Below are positions 1-9,972 of a stretch of DNA of 64,000 nt, piece by piece (the first letter of the stretch is position 1; each line of letters starts with the position of its first letter). Both the position numbers and the translations under genes were made by a program. The notes beneath the pieces are model-generated. The model did not search any database. It was not told the DNA's origin and saw only the letters and a list, made by a program, of their open reading frames with translations. Source of the DNA: Winslowiella toletana (GTDB lineage Bacteria > Pseudomonadota > Gammaproteobacteria > Enterobacterales > Enterobacteriaceae); contig NZ_CP134152.1 in assembly GCF_032164335.1 (NCBI RefSeq), positions 496,001 through 560,000 of the forward strand, given 5' to 3'.

Positions 1-80
1 CGCGTGTGTTCGAGCGTGATTCCTTCCTGGCTTCCCTGACGGAAGCGGAACGTGAAATGCGCCTGCAAACGCGGGGCTAA
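1..80 (+). CDS. sspA: Stringent starvation protein A, C-terminal end (partial)
   Basis: Only the last 25 codons and the TAA stop are in the window (reading frame begins at base 3). The peptide ends SLTEAEREMRLQTRG, which matches the C-terminus of enterobacterial SspA, a GST-fold protein that binds RNA polymerase and acts in stationary phase and acid stress. It lies 4 bp before sspB, the usual sspAB operon arrangement. The 5' part is outside the window, so nothing can be said of its promoter. Confidence 0.9.
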   Translation, partial: RVFERDSFLASLTEAEREMRLQTRG

Positions 81-84
81 TCGT

Positions 85-579
85 ATGGAAATGTCTCAAC
101 TAACCGCACGTCGCCCTTATCTGCTGCGAGCGTTTTACGAGTGGCTGCTGGATAACCAGCTGACGCCGCATTTAGTCGTAGACATCAATCTGCCTGGCGT
201 AATGGTGCCGCTGGAGTACGCTCGTGATGGACAGATCGTTCTGAATATCGCACCGCGTGCCGTGGGTAACCTTGAGTTAGGCAACGATGACGTTCGTTTC
301 AATGCCCGCTTTGGTGGCGTTCCGCGCCAGGTTACCGTACCGCTGAATGCGGTGCTGGCAATCTACGCCCGCGAGAACGGTGCAGGCACGATGTTTGAGC
401 CTGAACCTGCCTATGAAGAGGGTGGTGAGCAAAACTTTACTGCTGAGCAGGATGAACCAGAGACCGTCATGTCGGTTATTGATGGCGATCGTCCTGATGA
501 CAGTAGCGATGATGACGATAACCCTGATGATACGCCGCCGCCGCGCGGTGGTCGTCCGGCGCTTCGCGTCGTCAAATAG
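85..579 (+). CDS. sspB: ClpXP specificity adaptor SspB
   Basis: 164 residues. SspB binds the ssrA tag of trans-translated proteins and delivers them to the ClpXP protease in the cytoplasm. The folded tag-binding domain fills about residues 1-115 (SQLTARRPYLLRAFYEWLLD near the start). An acidic, disordered linker follows (DDSSDDDDNPDD region), and the protein ends with GGRPALRVVK, the conserved ClpX-binding tail. I chose ATG 85 (MEMSQLT) because it aligns with the E. coli start MDLSQLT; an in-frame upstream ATG at 52 would overlap sspA. It is the last gene of the sspA operon and is followed at once by a strong terminator. The adaptor core is highly conserved and only the linker differs from E. 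coli. Confidence 0.95.
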   Translation: MEMSQLTARRPYLLRAFYEWLLDNQLTPHLVVDINLPGVMVPLEYARDGQIVLNIAPRAVGNLELGNDDVRFNARFGGVPRQVTVPLNAVLAIYARENGAGTMFEPEPAYEEGGEQNFTAEQDEPETVMSVIDGDRPDDSSDDDDNPDDTPPPRGGRPALRVVK

Positions 580-580
580 A

Positions 581-609
581 AAACGGGCCTGCTGGCCCGT
601 TTTTTTTTA
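581..609 (+). terminator. Rho-independent terminator of sspAB
   Basis: A hairpin with stem ACGGGCC/GGCCCGT and a 4-base loop is followed by nine T residues. On the minus strand the same stem is followed by a shorter TTTT stretch, so it may also stop transcription arriving from the convergent giant gene that ends at 622. Confidence 0.85.
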
Positions 610-621
610 CCCTGCTTGGTG

Positions 622-3600
622 TCACACGCCGACCAGCCAGAGAGGTTGCCGGTCGTCCTGCTCAGGCTGGTCGAAGGTGTGCAGAAACAGAAACCAGGCT
701 TTCGACAGATCCTCGGTGGCTCGTTCAGGGTGCTTTTCCACAAAGTAATCACACATCAGGCCAAACACCATTTCCGCATCGGTCATAATTAATCGGGTGA
801 CCAGCAGATTGCTGTTAAACAGCTGGATGAAAAGCGCAGCGTAGTGGCTCTTATCGATCAATTCAGGCTGGCTTTGCTGCAGAAACTCAGCGGTGGCCGG
901 CGAGCGGTAAAATTCTTGTTCCTCCTGACACCAGCTGTCCGCTTCCTGCGCCATTACCCGCTGAATTCTGCCATGCAGACGTAACAAAAATTCAGGCCCG
1001 GAAAAGGCCTGTAGCGCCCACGGGCTGGAGAGCCGCAGCTTAATCCAGTCGGCAAACTGCCGGGCATTTTGCGGATCGGCATTAATCGCCGCCAGCCGTG
1101 CCGACGGCTCTCCGCTTATTGCCGGGCCAGGCGGCGTCAGCAATAAATCTTCGTTATGTTGCGCGCCAATCTGTAACGGCGGCGCGGTGCCCGCGCTTTG
1201 ATTATTGTCAGGATCGCCAATACCGGCTGCCAGCACCAGGCGAACCGGCCAGCGATAGCGCTGTGACATCAATTGCGGCTCTTGCGTTGCGGCAGCGGGC
1301 CGCAGCAGTAACATTTGTTCGGCGCTGCGTGCGGTCTGCCAGTAGCGAAATCCCTGCTGGCAGGTCTGCTGCCATGAGCGTGCGCGCTGCTGCATCTCAT
1401 CTGCGCGCCACAGCGGCTCGGGCAACGTCAGTAGCCGGTCTGCTATCCTTACCTGCGGCGGCATCTCAGTAACCAGAGTGTGCAGCAGGTCCAGCGCCGG
1501 TTGCCAGCTGTTGCGCGCCGCTCCCGGCCAGTCGGCATCGCGGATACACGGCCACGGCTGCTGAAACAGCTCTGCGGTAACATAAAGCTGACGGTCGTAA
1601 TAACCAAAGAAATAGTTGTGCGCAAAGCGCTGCAACTGCAATGGTAATATCGTCTTCATCGCATCTGGCTGACTGTGCTGCTGGCTTTTAATCGACGGAA
1701 TCGCAGCCACGGCAGCATTGAGCATTGTCAGGCGTTGTGCGATCCACGCCTTTAAATCGTCGCTGGTTAAGCGCACATCATGGTGCAGATTTATCTGCTG
1801 ACGCATCGCATGCAGTAGTGTCTTCTCCTGTTGTAATTTTTCCAGCGCGCTGTCGCAGCCAGCATGGCTGAAAAGGTTGTAATCCCGCCAGGCGTAAGGC
1901 TTCCACAGCAGCTCATCCAGAGAAAGCGGCGTATCTTCAAGCTGCGCGTTTATTTTTACTCGCTGCCAGAAGTTTTGCCGCATCCGAAGAAAGGCCAGCA
2001 GGATATCCTCCAGCTCGCTTTGCGCCTGTTTGCTGAAGGCTGAGCGGAAGAGAAAGGCACGATGCTGGCTGTAAGCCTGGCTGATGGCCGCACGCCTGTA
2101 CTGCCGCGCGCCGGACAGGACATTTTCCAGCCGCAACTGCTCATCCGGCTCCAGCAATGCGCGATAATCCGGTGCTTTTTGGCGGGTAATAAGCTGGTTA
2201 ATGGCCGCATTACGTTGCCGTGTGTCTGCACCACTGACGTCGCGCGGCCAGTCCGCGGGCAGGGCCGGGGAAGGCTGAAGCTCGCCGCTGGTATCCAGCA
2301 TCCGGTAGCTCAGACGCTGATCATTCTCGATAAAAATAAATACCAGACTGCCGTCGTTGCGTTGCAGCACGCGGGAAATCGGCACCATGGTGGTGGTGTG
2401 GTGACTGCCGCCGTTCCAGTGCAGATAGCTGGCAGGTGTGAAAATCCCTTGTTTTGATATTTCATCCGCATCGGCAGCGGAAATAAGTTGCCAGGCGGGT
2501 TGTCCGCTAAGTCTGCGCAGGCCGCCCTGGGTGATATCGATCTGATTGGTTTCAAGCGACAGGTAGTTGTCTTGCAGTGCCTGTGCGTTATGCGGCGAGA
2601 AATCGAGCCGCCAGCCACCGCCGGTCAGCCTGGTGACGGTGACCGGAACTGCCAGTTCAGCCCCGGCTGGATAAAAGTAGTCTCTCTGCTGATTGTTCTC
2701 ACTGCGGATAACCACCAGGGGTAATCCGGGGCGTTGTATAACTGAGCCGTCGGGCAGAGGGATACCGCCAATCAAGACGCGTTGCAGCTGCCATGCCAGA
2801 GCTATTGATTCATCGAAGAATTGCCTGACGGATATCGCAGCGCGTCGCAGCGCCTGCACGTCATTCTGCAGCCAGTCAAAATAGGTTAAGTCCGGCCAGA
2901 TTGTGGCGTTGATTGCGTCATCTGCTAACAAATACAAGGCTTCCCGGTTATCGGCGGTGCTGGCATACAGCGCGCGACTTTCTCCGTTTTTCCAGCCGAG
3001 ATAGCAGAAGCGACTGACCGGATCCCACCAGAAACCGGCGAAACCGTATTCAGGCAGATTAGCCCAGGGCGTTGCGCCAGTTCGTGGCGCGGTCGCTCTT
3101 AATACCGCAGTCATTGAAGGCCAGAGGGTGTGACCACCCATTACCGTGCTGATAGCGTGACTAAAGCGGCTGACCGGATCTGAGTGAACGAGTGTGGTGG
3201 GATCCCGCCGTTGCCACTTCGCAATGTCCGGATGCGCCGCTGCCCGGGCAATATGTTCAGTTTTCTCCGGCAAAGAGGAGTAGTAGCTTTTCTCATTATC
3301 ATAGAAGAACAGATGCTGGCTCAGCCAGGTGATCAGGCTCTGCTTTGCCTGATTAAATGATGTCTCATTGTTTTCCTTCTCCAGCGTAGCTAATCGTTTC
3401 ACTGCCTCTGATTGCATCCATTCAAACAACACGATTGCCGGGTTAGTGACCGGAAAGCTGACAGAATAAGTACCGATTGTCAGGTTCAACTGGATGGGAT
3501 CGAGAAAAAGGCGGTCGTTGTCAGCATCAGCAAAACAGAGACGGGTCAGTTCATGCGCATCGGGAGTTGCGGTCAGCTGGCGAAAGATCGGGGGGACTGA

Positions 3601-6600
3601 TTCTGGCTCACCCAGCGGCAGTATAATACCGTGCTGATTTTTGATATTAAAAGCCAAACCTGCAACCAGCCCCTGTTGTATCAGGTTGCTTTCTTGCCGA
3701 TACCAGGTGAGCTGCAGCTCTCCCCGATAAATTGCCTGAGTCAGCTGCAGGTTTTTCTCGTCAGTAAGCTCAAACAGCGCATGTTGCAATAATTTACGCT
3801 GTTCTTGCAGAGCAGTACTGAGCAAAGTTCGCAATGCGTCCCAGTCGCCAGGGCTGGAGAAGTTCATCTGAGCAAGAAACAGCGCCAGCCAGTGGCTTGC
3901 CTCCAGGCAACTGAAAACGCGTTGTTGCATCGCGTCAGCCTGCAAAAGAGTTGAGGACACCGTCTTTAGCGCATCCAGGGCTTCGGCACGCCGATCGCCA
4001 ACGGGCTGGCATCCACTAAGAAAAGCCAATTGCTGAATGGCGGTTTCGCGTAAAGAAAGCAGGCCAGTGTCATGCTGGGCGGCGCTGGCCAGCATAAGCA
4101 GTTCACCGGCAGTCGACGTAACTAAATTTAACTGACGGCAAATAATTGCACCGAGACAAAGCCACTGCGATGAGAGCGAGTGGAGGGGAGCCTGAGCCAG
4201 CAGTGGTTCAATATCGCTCAGATAAGCGGTAAAAGAGAGCAGATGACGAACTGTGGCGGTGATGTAGCGTCTGATGGCCGCCAGCACGGCGCTGTCATAT
4301 TGCTTGCTGGCTAATGTAAAGCGCCGGACGATTTCTGTAATCTGCACGCCGGCAAAATTTTGCTGTGTCAGGCTGGCGAGGCGGAATGCGGGATCGGCAA
4401 GATTATTTTGTAATGAATGAACGATAAATTCATATAAATCAGGTGATTCTGGCATCGTGAGCCGTAAAGTATCACTTAATAGCTGGAGAAGAAGGTAATC
4501 GTCCTGTACATCCAGCAGTGGCAAATAGTGGCTCAGTGCCCGGTATTGGTAATCCACGATATTGCCCAGCACGTCAATCAGATCATTGAACAGACTGACT
4601 ACATCCTGCGCTGTCGGGCTGTTGACTGGGGGGCGATCGTCCAGTGCATGTTGCTGCAAACGTTGATGAAACGGCAGCGATCTCGCGCGTGAATAGAGAC
4701 TGACTAACGCCTGTAATTGTTGTTGATACACGCTGGTTTGATTGAGCATCACGTTGGTGGTAATAGAGGCTTCCTGCAGCAGGTCAGACGCCTTTGGCAA
4801 CCGGCTCACCAGTGGGGAAACGGGCCAGGAAGGATCGGTGTCAGCCAGCTGGCGTTTAGAGCGGTGATAGGAGTCGGACATGAAGTCGTTGATTAAAAAA
4901 GTAAACCAGTGTCCATTATCTCGCTGATAAACCTGGCAGAAAAAAAGCTCAGGATACCGTGCACAGCTCTTCGTCAGCGCCTCTCTGACATCATCAATAA
5001 ACAGTGAGTTAACCACACCATTATCAATAATCTTAATTCTGTTGCCGGATGTACTTAGCCGCTGCTGCCAGCTTTGACCTAATTGCTGCGCGGCGCGCTG
5101 TAAGACCGGGGTTATCTTTTCAAAGTGCATTTCTGGAAAAAGATATTGCTGAAGTTTATCCCGCCAGGCATTCAGCGCTGTCTCCTCACGCCATTTGCTG
5201 ACAGGATAATCAGCTAAAACTTGCGCACTGAATTCGATGCGTACTAATGGCAGATAAATATCTGAAATGCTCCGGGCTATGCGCTGCCAGTTAGTGGTAA
5301 AACTGGCGAGGGAAGGGAGTGTTGCATCCGGGTACTTCACACGGAAATCAGCAGCCCGCTGAAGAAATGTTTCAATGTTGGGGCTAAACAGTGTGATATT
5401 AGCCGGGTTACTGGAAATAAGTTCATTACTGATATGACAGAACTGTTGAACAACTGCTGTATGAAATTTTTTCTGCATCGAGAAATGACTGGACGCATAA
5501 ATGGTAAATCTGTCCAGGTTATAATCCAGATTTTGCTGAATAATATCCAGTTGATGCTTTCGTTCTATCGGACTTCCTGCTATTGCTTTCGAGAGAGCGT
5601 CGCTGTCTTCGTTCATTAACAGATATTGAATCATAAAAAGGTAATTTAGCTCAATACCCTGAATGTTACTTGTTAACAGTGCCTTGATCGTGCGCAGAGA
5701 CTCGCTGATAAATATATTTTGATCGGATTGCATGGTGACCGGCAGGGATATATACGACCTTAATTGATAGTCATGATAATACTGATAAAGTGCTTCTTCA
5801 GTAATTTTGATATCGTTTTTATCTTTTTTGTAATGCTTTTGCTGAGTCATGATGCTGCTGGTTAACCAGCGTACAGAAATGGTCAGGGAGATAAAACAAA
5901 ACATTGCCATCTGATTATAGTTATCAGGAATCGTCCAGCCAGCATTTTTGGCGGCATCAATGACGGATTCTACATTAGGATCACGTAATGCGGTAAAAAA
6001 GAGTTTCTGATAAAGCGTTGAATTAGTGCGGTTAAGATCAAAAATATCGAGAATGACATTATCAGCTTGTGACGAGTCAGCGTGGCAAGTAAAGTTACTT
6101 TTACTGGGCTGGGGAAGAATATATTTCTCATTCTCAACTGATTTTGCTGCTGTCGGATTATGCCATGGAGCCTGGAATCCAGCATTTTTTTTCAATGAGT
6201 AGGCTTTTTTGATAAACATTTTAGCCAGTCCGATGCCCCATGGAATATTAGATACTAAAAAATCTTCGCCGGAACGTAATGAGAGATAAGGAAATTTAAC
6301 GTAAACCGGCATCGAAAATAAATTTCCCAGAGAAGTTTGCAGCTTGAAGCGTAATTGAGTTATTTCATCATCATAAGCTTTCAATGAATTCTGAGTGAAT
6401 TTTATTTTTTCGATGAGGAGGTTGGTATTACTGTCCGAAGAAGACATCGCTATGTTATTGCTTAATTGTAAATTAAAGCTACTCAACTCGCTTCTTCTTA
6501 TCCAGCGTAAGGTGTATATTTTCCTGAGCGATTGCATTAAGGTAGTGAGCGTTTTTTTTAAACCATATCCCATATAAAAATCCGCTGCGCATATGGTTAG

Positions 6601-9600
6601 CTGAAATACCGGAATCAGTGGAGACGGAGGTGAAATATCTTGCCGGGTATAGAAAATGTCGCGAAAGAGTTCATAACAATTGTAAAAGGGGAATGACTCT
6701 ATCAGCGTCATCGCTTTTCCTTTTTCTTTCGTCAGTTCAACCGCCGTGGGATCGTGTGCTTTACTTTTTAGATGAAAAAGAAGCTTTCTGCGGTTTTCTG
6801 TCATCTCTTTTTTTAACGCATCCAGTGGCACATTGTTCTTATCGCCTAACCGTCGTTCATGATAAGTGACGACTATCTCTTTAGGACTTCTGACGGCATG
6901 GCAGAGTTTATTCTTATAATATTCATAATGTTCTGTAAAAAAAACGCCTGATTCTTCCAGGCGACTGAGTAAGTTTGTGGTGGGTTGTTTAATATCATCA
7001 CAGGGGTCAAAGAAAGATTGTTGATCCATAAACAGATAATTTTCATCCAGAAAGCCATTTCCCGCTTTAAATATATCCTCAGTTTGGTTATACAACAGTC
7101 GTTGTAAGGGGTAATGGCCTGGGTGCATGCGACTAGCTTCAATGTGGATAGCATAATAACGTTTCTCTTTGGTGATGCGATTGTAGCCAAAAAAAATCTT
7201 TCCAATTTCATGGTAGGGTCGTAAATTGTAAGATGTACGTTCAATAGTTTTGCGGTTGAATTTTATTAAAACAGACTGAAGTGTGTATCGTAATGTTTTA
7301 AGTCTTTTAACTTCTGCATCGATAGCATAAATTTCCGTATTCGTATTTTTAAGAAAACTGCATTCTTCTTCTGATGAAATTTCGCATGCACGGTCAACCA
7401 CTTCTTTATATAAGGAACAATGATAATCCACCATTTCCTGATAAGTTTGATCAAACTTTTTATATAGTTCTGGCAATGTCGGATGCTTTTTTAATGAAAA
7501 AATTCGTTTGTTACTTGAATCATAGAGACGTAATGACTCGGGCACTTTCATCGGAAGATAATGATGTAATACTTTAAAACCATCATTAAAGTTACGTATC
7601 AGATCGCGGAAACTCCTGCACTCTGATAATCTTCGAATATCTTCGCTGAATTGCCCCTGAGTGATAATTCTGAAGTGAATGGTATCGAAGTTTTGTTCGG
7701 CTTCAATATCAAGTTCTGGAAATGCATTGCTGATGATATCGTCAAAATTTCCGATAGGCACACCTTCGAGTTCAACATCATATTTATGATAGGCATACAT
7801 TTCTTTATTTAGATCTTTATACACCTCTTCAAGGTATTCCCGATCTTCGGTTAAATTATAGCTGGCATAACTTCTTAGCCGGGCAGTAATCAAACCATCA
7901 ATTTGCCCCAAAGCCAGCGCGGAAGAAAAATCATTGTTTCGGATATGTTTATTTTCGGTGAATATTTTTCCAATGTAATTCCAAAGGTAGTAAACATTTT
8001 TTGACAGAATTTTTTCATTTTCCCTGCCATTTCTTTCCAGAAATAACAGGTCTGGTGCCACCTGGGATATCAAGAAATCGGTGATCTTATGCATTTTTAG
8101 TCGAGTGAAAATATTCATCGATAGATATTCTTTGTTACAATGCAGGCGTAATTCGTGAAGTATTGTTCTGGCCGAGCTGTTTTTCTTATTCTTAATGAAG
8201 TATATCCATATTATATTAATTTTGTTTCCCATCGAGATGATGATACTGCTAATATCTACGGGCTCTTTTCTGCCCGCCGGCCTTAGCAGTAGCGACAACA
8301 GGTGCAACAGCTGTTGATTCATCTCATTACGTTCACTACTTTTAAATGTTGTTATATCAAAAGCTGCCAGTAAACGGTCGGCATGAATAATATTAATATC
8401 GCCATAGTCGTCAAATAAATAATCGAAAAGATCAATTGCGAGCGGTGCCTCGGTTTTGTCAGAATGAAGCAATTTTCTGATCTTATCCGTGCCATCAGCG
8501 CACAGATCTTGATTCTCGCTGAGCGCATTTCTCTTAGTGGTTGATGATGTCGCTGCATCCGATAAGCTACTGTGCAGATAGCGCGCACCCGCCAGCAGAG
8601 TAATACCAGATGCTGCCAATAGTAAGTTGGTCCTGAGCTTACACCATGGATTTTGTACCGCCGCTGCCGCTATTACCACAGAAGCACCTGAAATCAGCAG
8701 CGGTGCTGAGGCGTCTGCGGCCGAAGAAGCCGCCGGTGGCACGGTGTTTGCCGGAATGGCGGAACGATCCCGGTTGCCTGGCGGCAGCATTTCTCTCTGG
8801 CCCTGCGGGCATGTGGTGAGTTTTCCGGATAAAATTTGCTGCTCGGTTTGCTGATAAGCCTGATAAAAGCGTTCGGTGCGCAGGCTGTCGGATTGGTGGC
8901 ACTCCACACCGGTTAATTGCCGGTCTTTTTGCATCAGTACGTCTTTATTCATACAGCGAATCACTGAACGGTTTAAGGCTTTATTGGCTTTACTCTCTTC
9001 CCAGGGTTTGTGGTGGGCATGCTCATACCATGTTTTCGTGAGCGCCTGCCGATGTTTAATCAGATACAAACGTTGATAATCATGACTTTCTGCGGATAAA
9101 TTGCAGATGTCCTGGATTATTTTTATCCCATAAGTGAAGACATTAACCGGCGGTCTTTTGCCATCGGTCCAGCCGGTGATGCGCAGCATGGTGTAAGCCG
9201 CGAGGATCAGTGTGATGCCGGTTGTCACTGTCTCAGTGATGCCGGTTTCACTGCATACCTGCATAACCGGAGCAATCACCTGTTCATATAGCGCCACCAG
9301 CCAGCCGGGTTGAGCAAAATCCTGCTGTGCGCAAATCGTCAATCCGGTGGCCAATAACAGGGAAGCGGTGTGCAGCGCTGTTTCGGTCAGAGTAATATGC
9401 TGCCTGAATAACCAGATACTTAGCAGTGCTGGCAGCGTGGTCAGCAGGGCAGCGGTGGATGTCGCACCCGCCACCAGATAGATAAGTTTATTGATCAGTT
9501 CCAGTCCGCCAGTAAATCCTGCCAGCCAGACAATATTCTTTCCCTGACGACTACAGATTAATACCGCCGCGAGCAGCTTACTCAAATCGGGATGAAGAAC

Positions 9601-9909
9601 ATGCAGTAAGTTTGAAGCCAGGGTGGTTTGGCTAAGTAAATGAAGTTGGTGATGAATCGCTTCTTTCACCTGCGAGGCGAGAGAGCTGAGTAATGGCCAG
9701 TGCGCGGAGGCAGGAGTCAGCCAGGGCTGTGTATCTAAGGCATCGTAGAACAGCTCTTCATCAGCCGCTCCCTCCCTTTCCGCAACCGGTAAAGACAAGC
9801 AAGTATTGCAAATACTGGCAACCGGAAGCGTGCATAAATCAGCGCGGCTTATTTTGATTCTTGCCGGTAACATATGGCCGTTGGCGACGGGATTGATGTC
9901 GTTTTTCAT
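622..9909 (-). CDS. Giant protein of unknown function, downstream paralogue (3,095 aa)
   Basis: I do not recognise this protein. It is an intact 3,095-codon frame and a paralogue of the next gene (9973-19257). Seen in the sequence: no cleavable signal peptide; hydrophobic stretches near residues 125-148, 150-168, 178-194, 228-246, 402-418 and 427-445, then about 2,640 mostly soluble residues. Blocks shared with the paralogue include DALDTQPWLTP (56-66), GFAGFWWDPVSRFCYLGW (about 2287-2304), LQRFAHNYFFGYYDRQ (about 2759-2774) and the last 200 residues, ending LWLVGV. I found no Walker, HExxH, DXD-glycosyltransferase or RTX motif. DNA for residues 450-1450 is much more AT-rich than either end. 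The start is ATG 9909; a GAG motif lies 7 nt upstream inside a small hairpin. It follows its paralogue by 63 bp, so co-transcription is likely. The size and lone location recall giant toxins such as lymphostatin or Mcf, but no motif supports that. Confidence 0.85.
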   Translation of the reverse strand: MKNDINPVANGHMLPARIKISRADLCTLPVASICNTCLSLPVAEREGAADEELFYDALDTQPWLTPASAHWPLLSSLASQVKEAIHHQLHLLSQTTLASNLLHVLHPDLSKLLAAVLICSRQGKNIVWLAGFTGGLELINKLIYLVAGATSTAALLTTLPALLSIWLFRQHITLTETALHTASLLLATGLTICAQQDFAQPGWLVALYEQVIAPVMQVCSETGITETVTTGITLILAAYTMLRITGWTDGKRPPVNVFTYGIKIIQDICNLSAESHDYQRLYLIKHRQALTKTWYEHAHHKPWEESKANKALNRSVIRCMNKDVLMQKDRQLTGVECHQSDSLRTERFYQAYQQTEQQILSGKLTTCPQGQREMLPPGNRDRSAIPANTVPPAASSAADASAPLLISGASVVIAAAAVQNPWCKLRTNLLLAASGITLLAGARYLHSSLSDAATSSTTKRNALSENQDLCADGTDKIRKLLHSDKTEAPLAIDLFDYLFDDYGDINIIHADRLLAAFDITTFKSSERNEMNQQLLHLLSLLLRPAGRKEPVDISSIIISMGNKINIIWIYFIKNKKNSSARTILHELRLHCNKEYLSMNIFTRLKMHKITDFLISQVAPDLLFLERNGRENEKILSKNVYYLWNYIGKIFTENKHIRNNDFSSALALGQIDGLITARLRSYASYNLTEDREYLEEVYKDLNKEMYAYHKYDVELEGVPIGNFDDIISNAFPELDIEAEQNFDTIHFRIITQGQFSEDIRRLSECRSFRDLIRNFNDGFKVLHHYLPMKVPESLRLYDSSNKRIFSLKKHPTLPELYKKFDQTYQEMVDYHCSLYKEVVDRACEISSEEECSFLKNTNTEIYAIDAEVKRLKTLRYTLQSVLIKFNRKTIERTSYNLRPYHEIGKIFFGYNRITKEKRYYAIHIEASRMHPGHYPLQRLLYNQTEDIFKAGNGFLDENYLFMDQQSFFDPCDDIKQPTTNLLSRLEESGVFFTEHYEYYKNKLCHAVRSPKEIVVTYHERRLGDKNNVPLDALKKEMTENRRKLLFHLKSKAHDPTAVELTKEKGKAMTLIESFPFYNCYELFRDIFYTRQDISPPSPLIPVFQLTICAADFYMGYGLKKTLTTLMQSLRKIYTLRWIRRSELSSFNLQLSNNIAMSSSDSNTNLLIEKIKFTQNSLKAYDDEITQLRFKLQTSLGNLFSMPVYVKFPYLSLRSGEDFLVSNIPWGIGLAKMFIKKAYSLKKNAGFQAPWHNPTAAKSVENEKYILPQPSKSNFTCHADSSQADNVILDIFDLNRTNSTLYQKLFFTALRDPNVESVIDAAKNAGWTIPDNYNQMAMFCFISLTISVRWLTSSIMTQQKHYKKDKNDIKITEEALYQYYHDYQLRSYISLPVTMQSDQNIFISESLRTIKALLTSNIQGIELNYLFMIQYLLMNEDSDALSKAIAGSPIERKHQLDIIQQNLDYNLDRFTIYASSHFSMQKKFHTAVVQQFCHISNELISSNPANITLFSPNIETFLQRAADFRVKYPDATLPSLASFTTNWQRIARSISDIYLPLVRIEFSAQVLADYPVSKWREETALNAWRDKLQQYLFPEMHFEKITPVLQRAAQQLGQSWQQRLSTSGNRIKIIDNGVVNSLFIDDVREALTKSCARYPELFFCQVYQRDNGHWFTFLINDFMSDSYHRSKRQLADTDPSWPVSPLVSRLPKASDLLQEASITTNVMLNQTSVYQQQLQALVSLYSRARSLPFHQRLQQHALDDRPPVNSPTAQDVVSLFNDLIDVLGNIVDYQYRALSHYLPLLDVQDDYLLLQLLSDTLRLTMPESPDLYEFIVHSLQNNLADPAFRLASLTQQNFAGVQITEIVRRFTLASKQYDSAVLAAIRRYITATVRHLLSFTAYLSDIEPLLAQAPLHSLSSQWLCLGAIICRQLNLVTSTAGELLMLASAAQHDTGLLSLRETAIQQLAFLSGCQPVGDRRAEALDALKTVSSTLLQADAMQQRVFSCLEASHWLALFLAQMNFSSPGDWDALRTLLSTALQEQRKLLQHALFELTDEKNLQLTQAIYRGELQLTWYRQESNLIQQGLVAGLAFNIKNQHGIILPLGEPESVPPIFRQLTATPDAHELTRLCFADADNDRLFLDPIQLNLTIGTYSVSFPVTNPAIVLFEWMQSEAVKRLATLEKENNETSFNQAKQSLITWLSQHLFFYDNEKSYYSSLPEKTEHIARAAAHPDIAKWQRRDPTTLVHSDPVSRFSHAISTVMGGHTLWPSMTAVLRATAPRTGATPWANLPEYGFAGFWWDPVSRFCYLGWKNGESRALYASTADNREALYLLADDAINATIWPDLTYFDWLQNDVQALRRAAISVRQFFDESIALAWQLQRVLIGGIPLPDGSVIQRPGLPLVVIRSENNQQRDYFYPAGAELAVPVTVTRLTGGGWRLDFSPHNAQALQDNYLSLETNQIDITQGGLRRLSGQPAWQLISAADADEISKQGIFTPASYLHWNGGSHHTTTMVPISRVLQRNDGSLVFIFIENDQRLSYRMLDTSGELQPSPALPADWPRDVSGADTRQRNAAINQLITRQKAPDYRALLEPDEQLRLENVLSGARQYRRAAISQAYSQHRAFLFRSAFSKQAQSELEDILLAFLRMRQNFWQRVKINAQLEDTPLSLDELLWKPYAWRDYNLFSHAGCDSALEKLQQEKTLLHAMRQQINLHHDVRLTSDDLKAWIAQRLTMLNAAVAAIPSIKSQQHSQPDAMKTILPLQLQRFAHNYFFGYYDRQLYVTAELFQQPWPCIRDADWPGAARNSWQPALDLLHTLVTEMPPQVRIADRLLTLPEPLWRADEMQQRARSWQQTCQQGFRYWQTARSAEQMLLLRPAAATQEPQLMSQRYRWPVRLVLAAGIGDPDNNQSAGTAPPLQIGAQHNEDLLLTPPGPAISGEPSARLAAINADPQNARQFADWIKLRLSSPWALQAFSGPEFLLRLHGRIQRVMAQEADSWCQEEQEFYRSPATAEFLQQSQPELIDKSHYAALFIQLFNSNLLVTRLIMTDAEMVFGLMCDYFVEKHPERATEDLSKAWFLFLHTFDQPEQDDRQPLWLVGV

Positions 9910-9915
9910 ATAAAC

Positions 9916-9932
9916 ACTCAGATTCCTTGAGT
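9916..9932 (-). promoter_or_regulatory. Small inverted repeat around the ribosome-binding site of the downstream giant gene
   Basis: ACTCA and TGAGT flank a 7-base loop containing AGGA on the coding strand, ending 6 nt before ATG 9909. The equivalent place in front of the paralogous gene (19256-19271) has the same 5-bp arms with a 6-base loop. Conservation of the arms while the loop and spacer vary suggests a translational control element, but such short arms could also be inherited from the duplication. Confidence 0.35.
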
Positions 9933-9972
9933 AAAAAATCCATTAAAAACAGGTTGATATTTCGGTTGAAAA

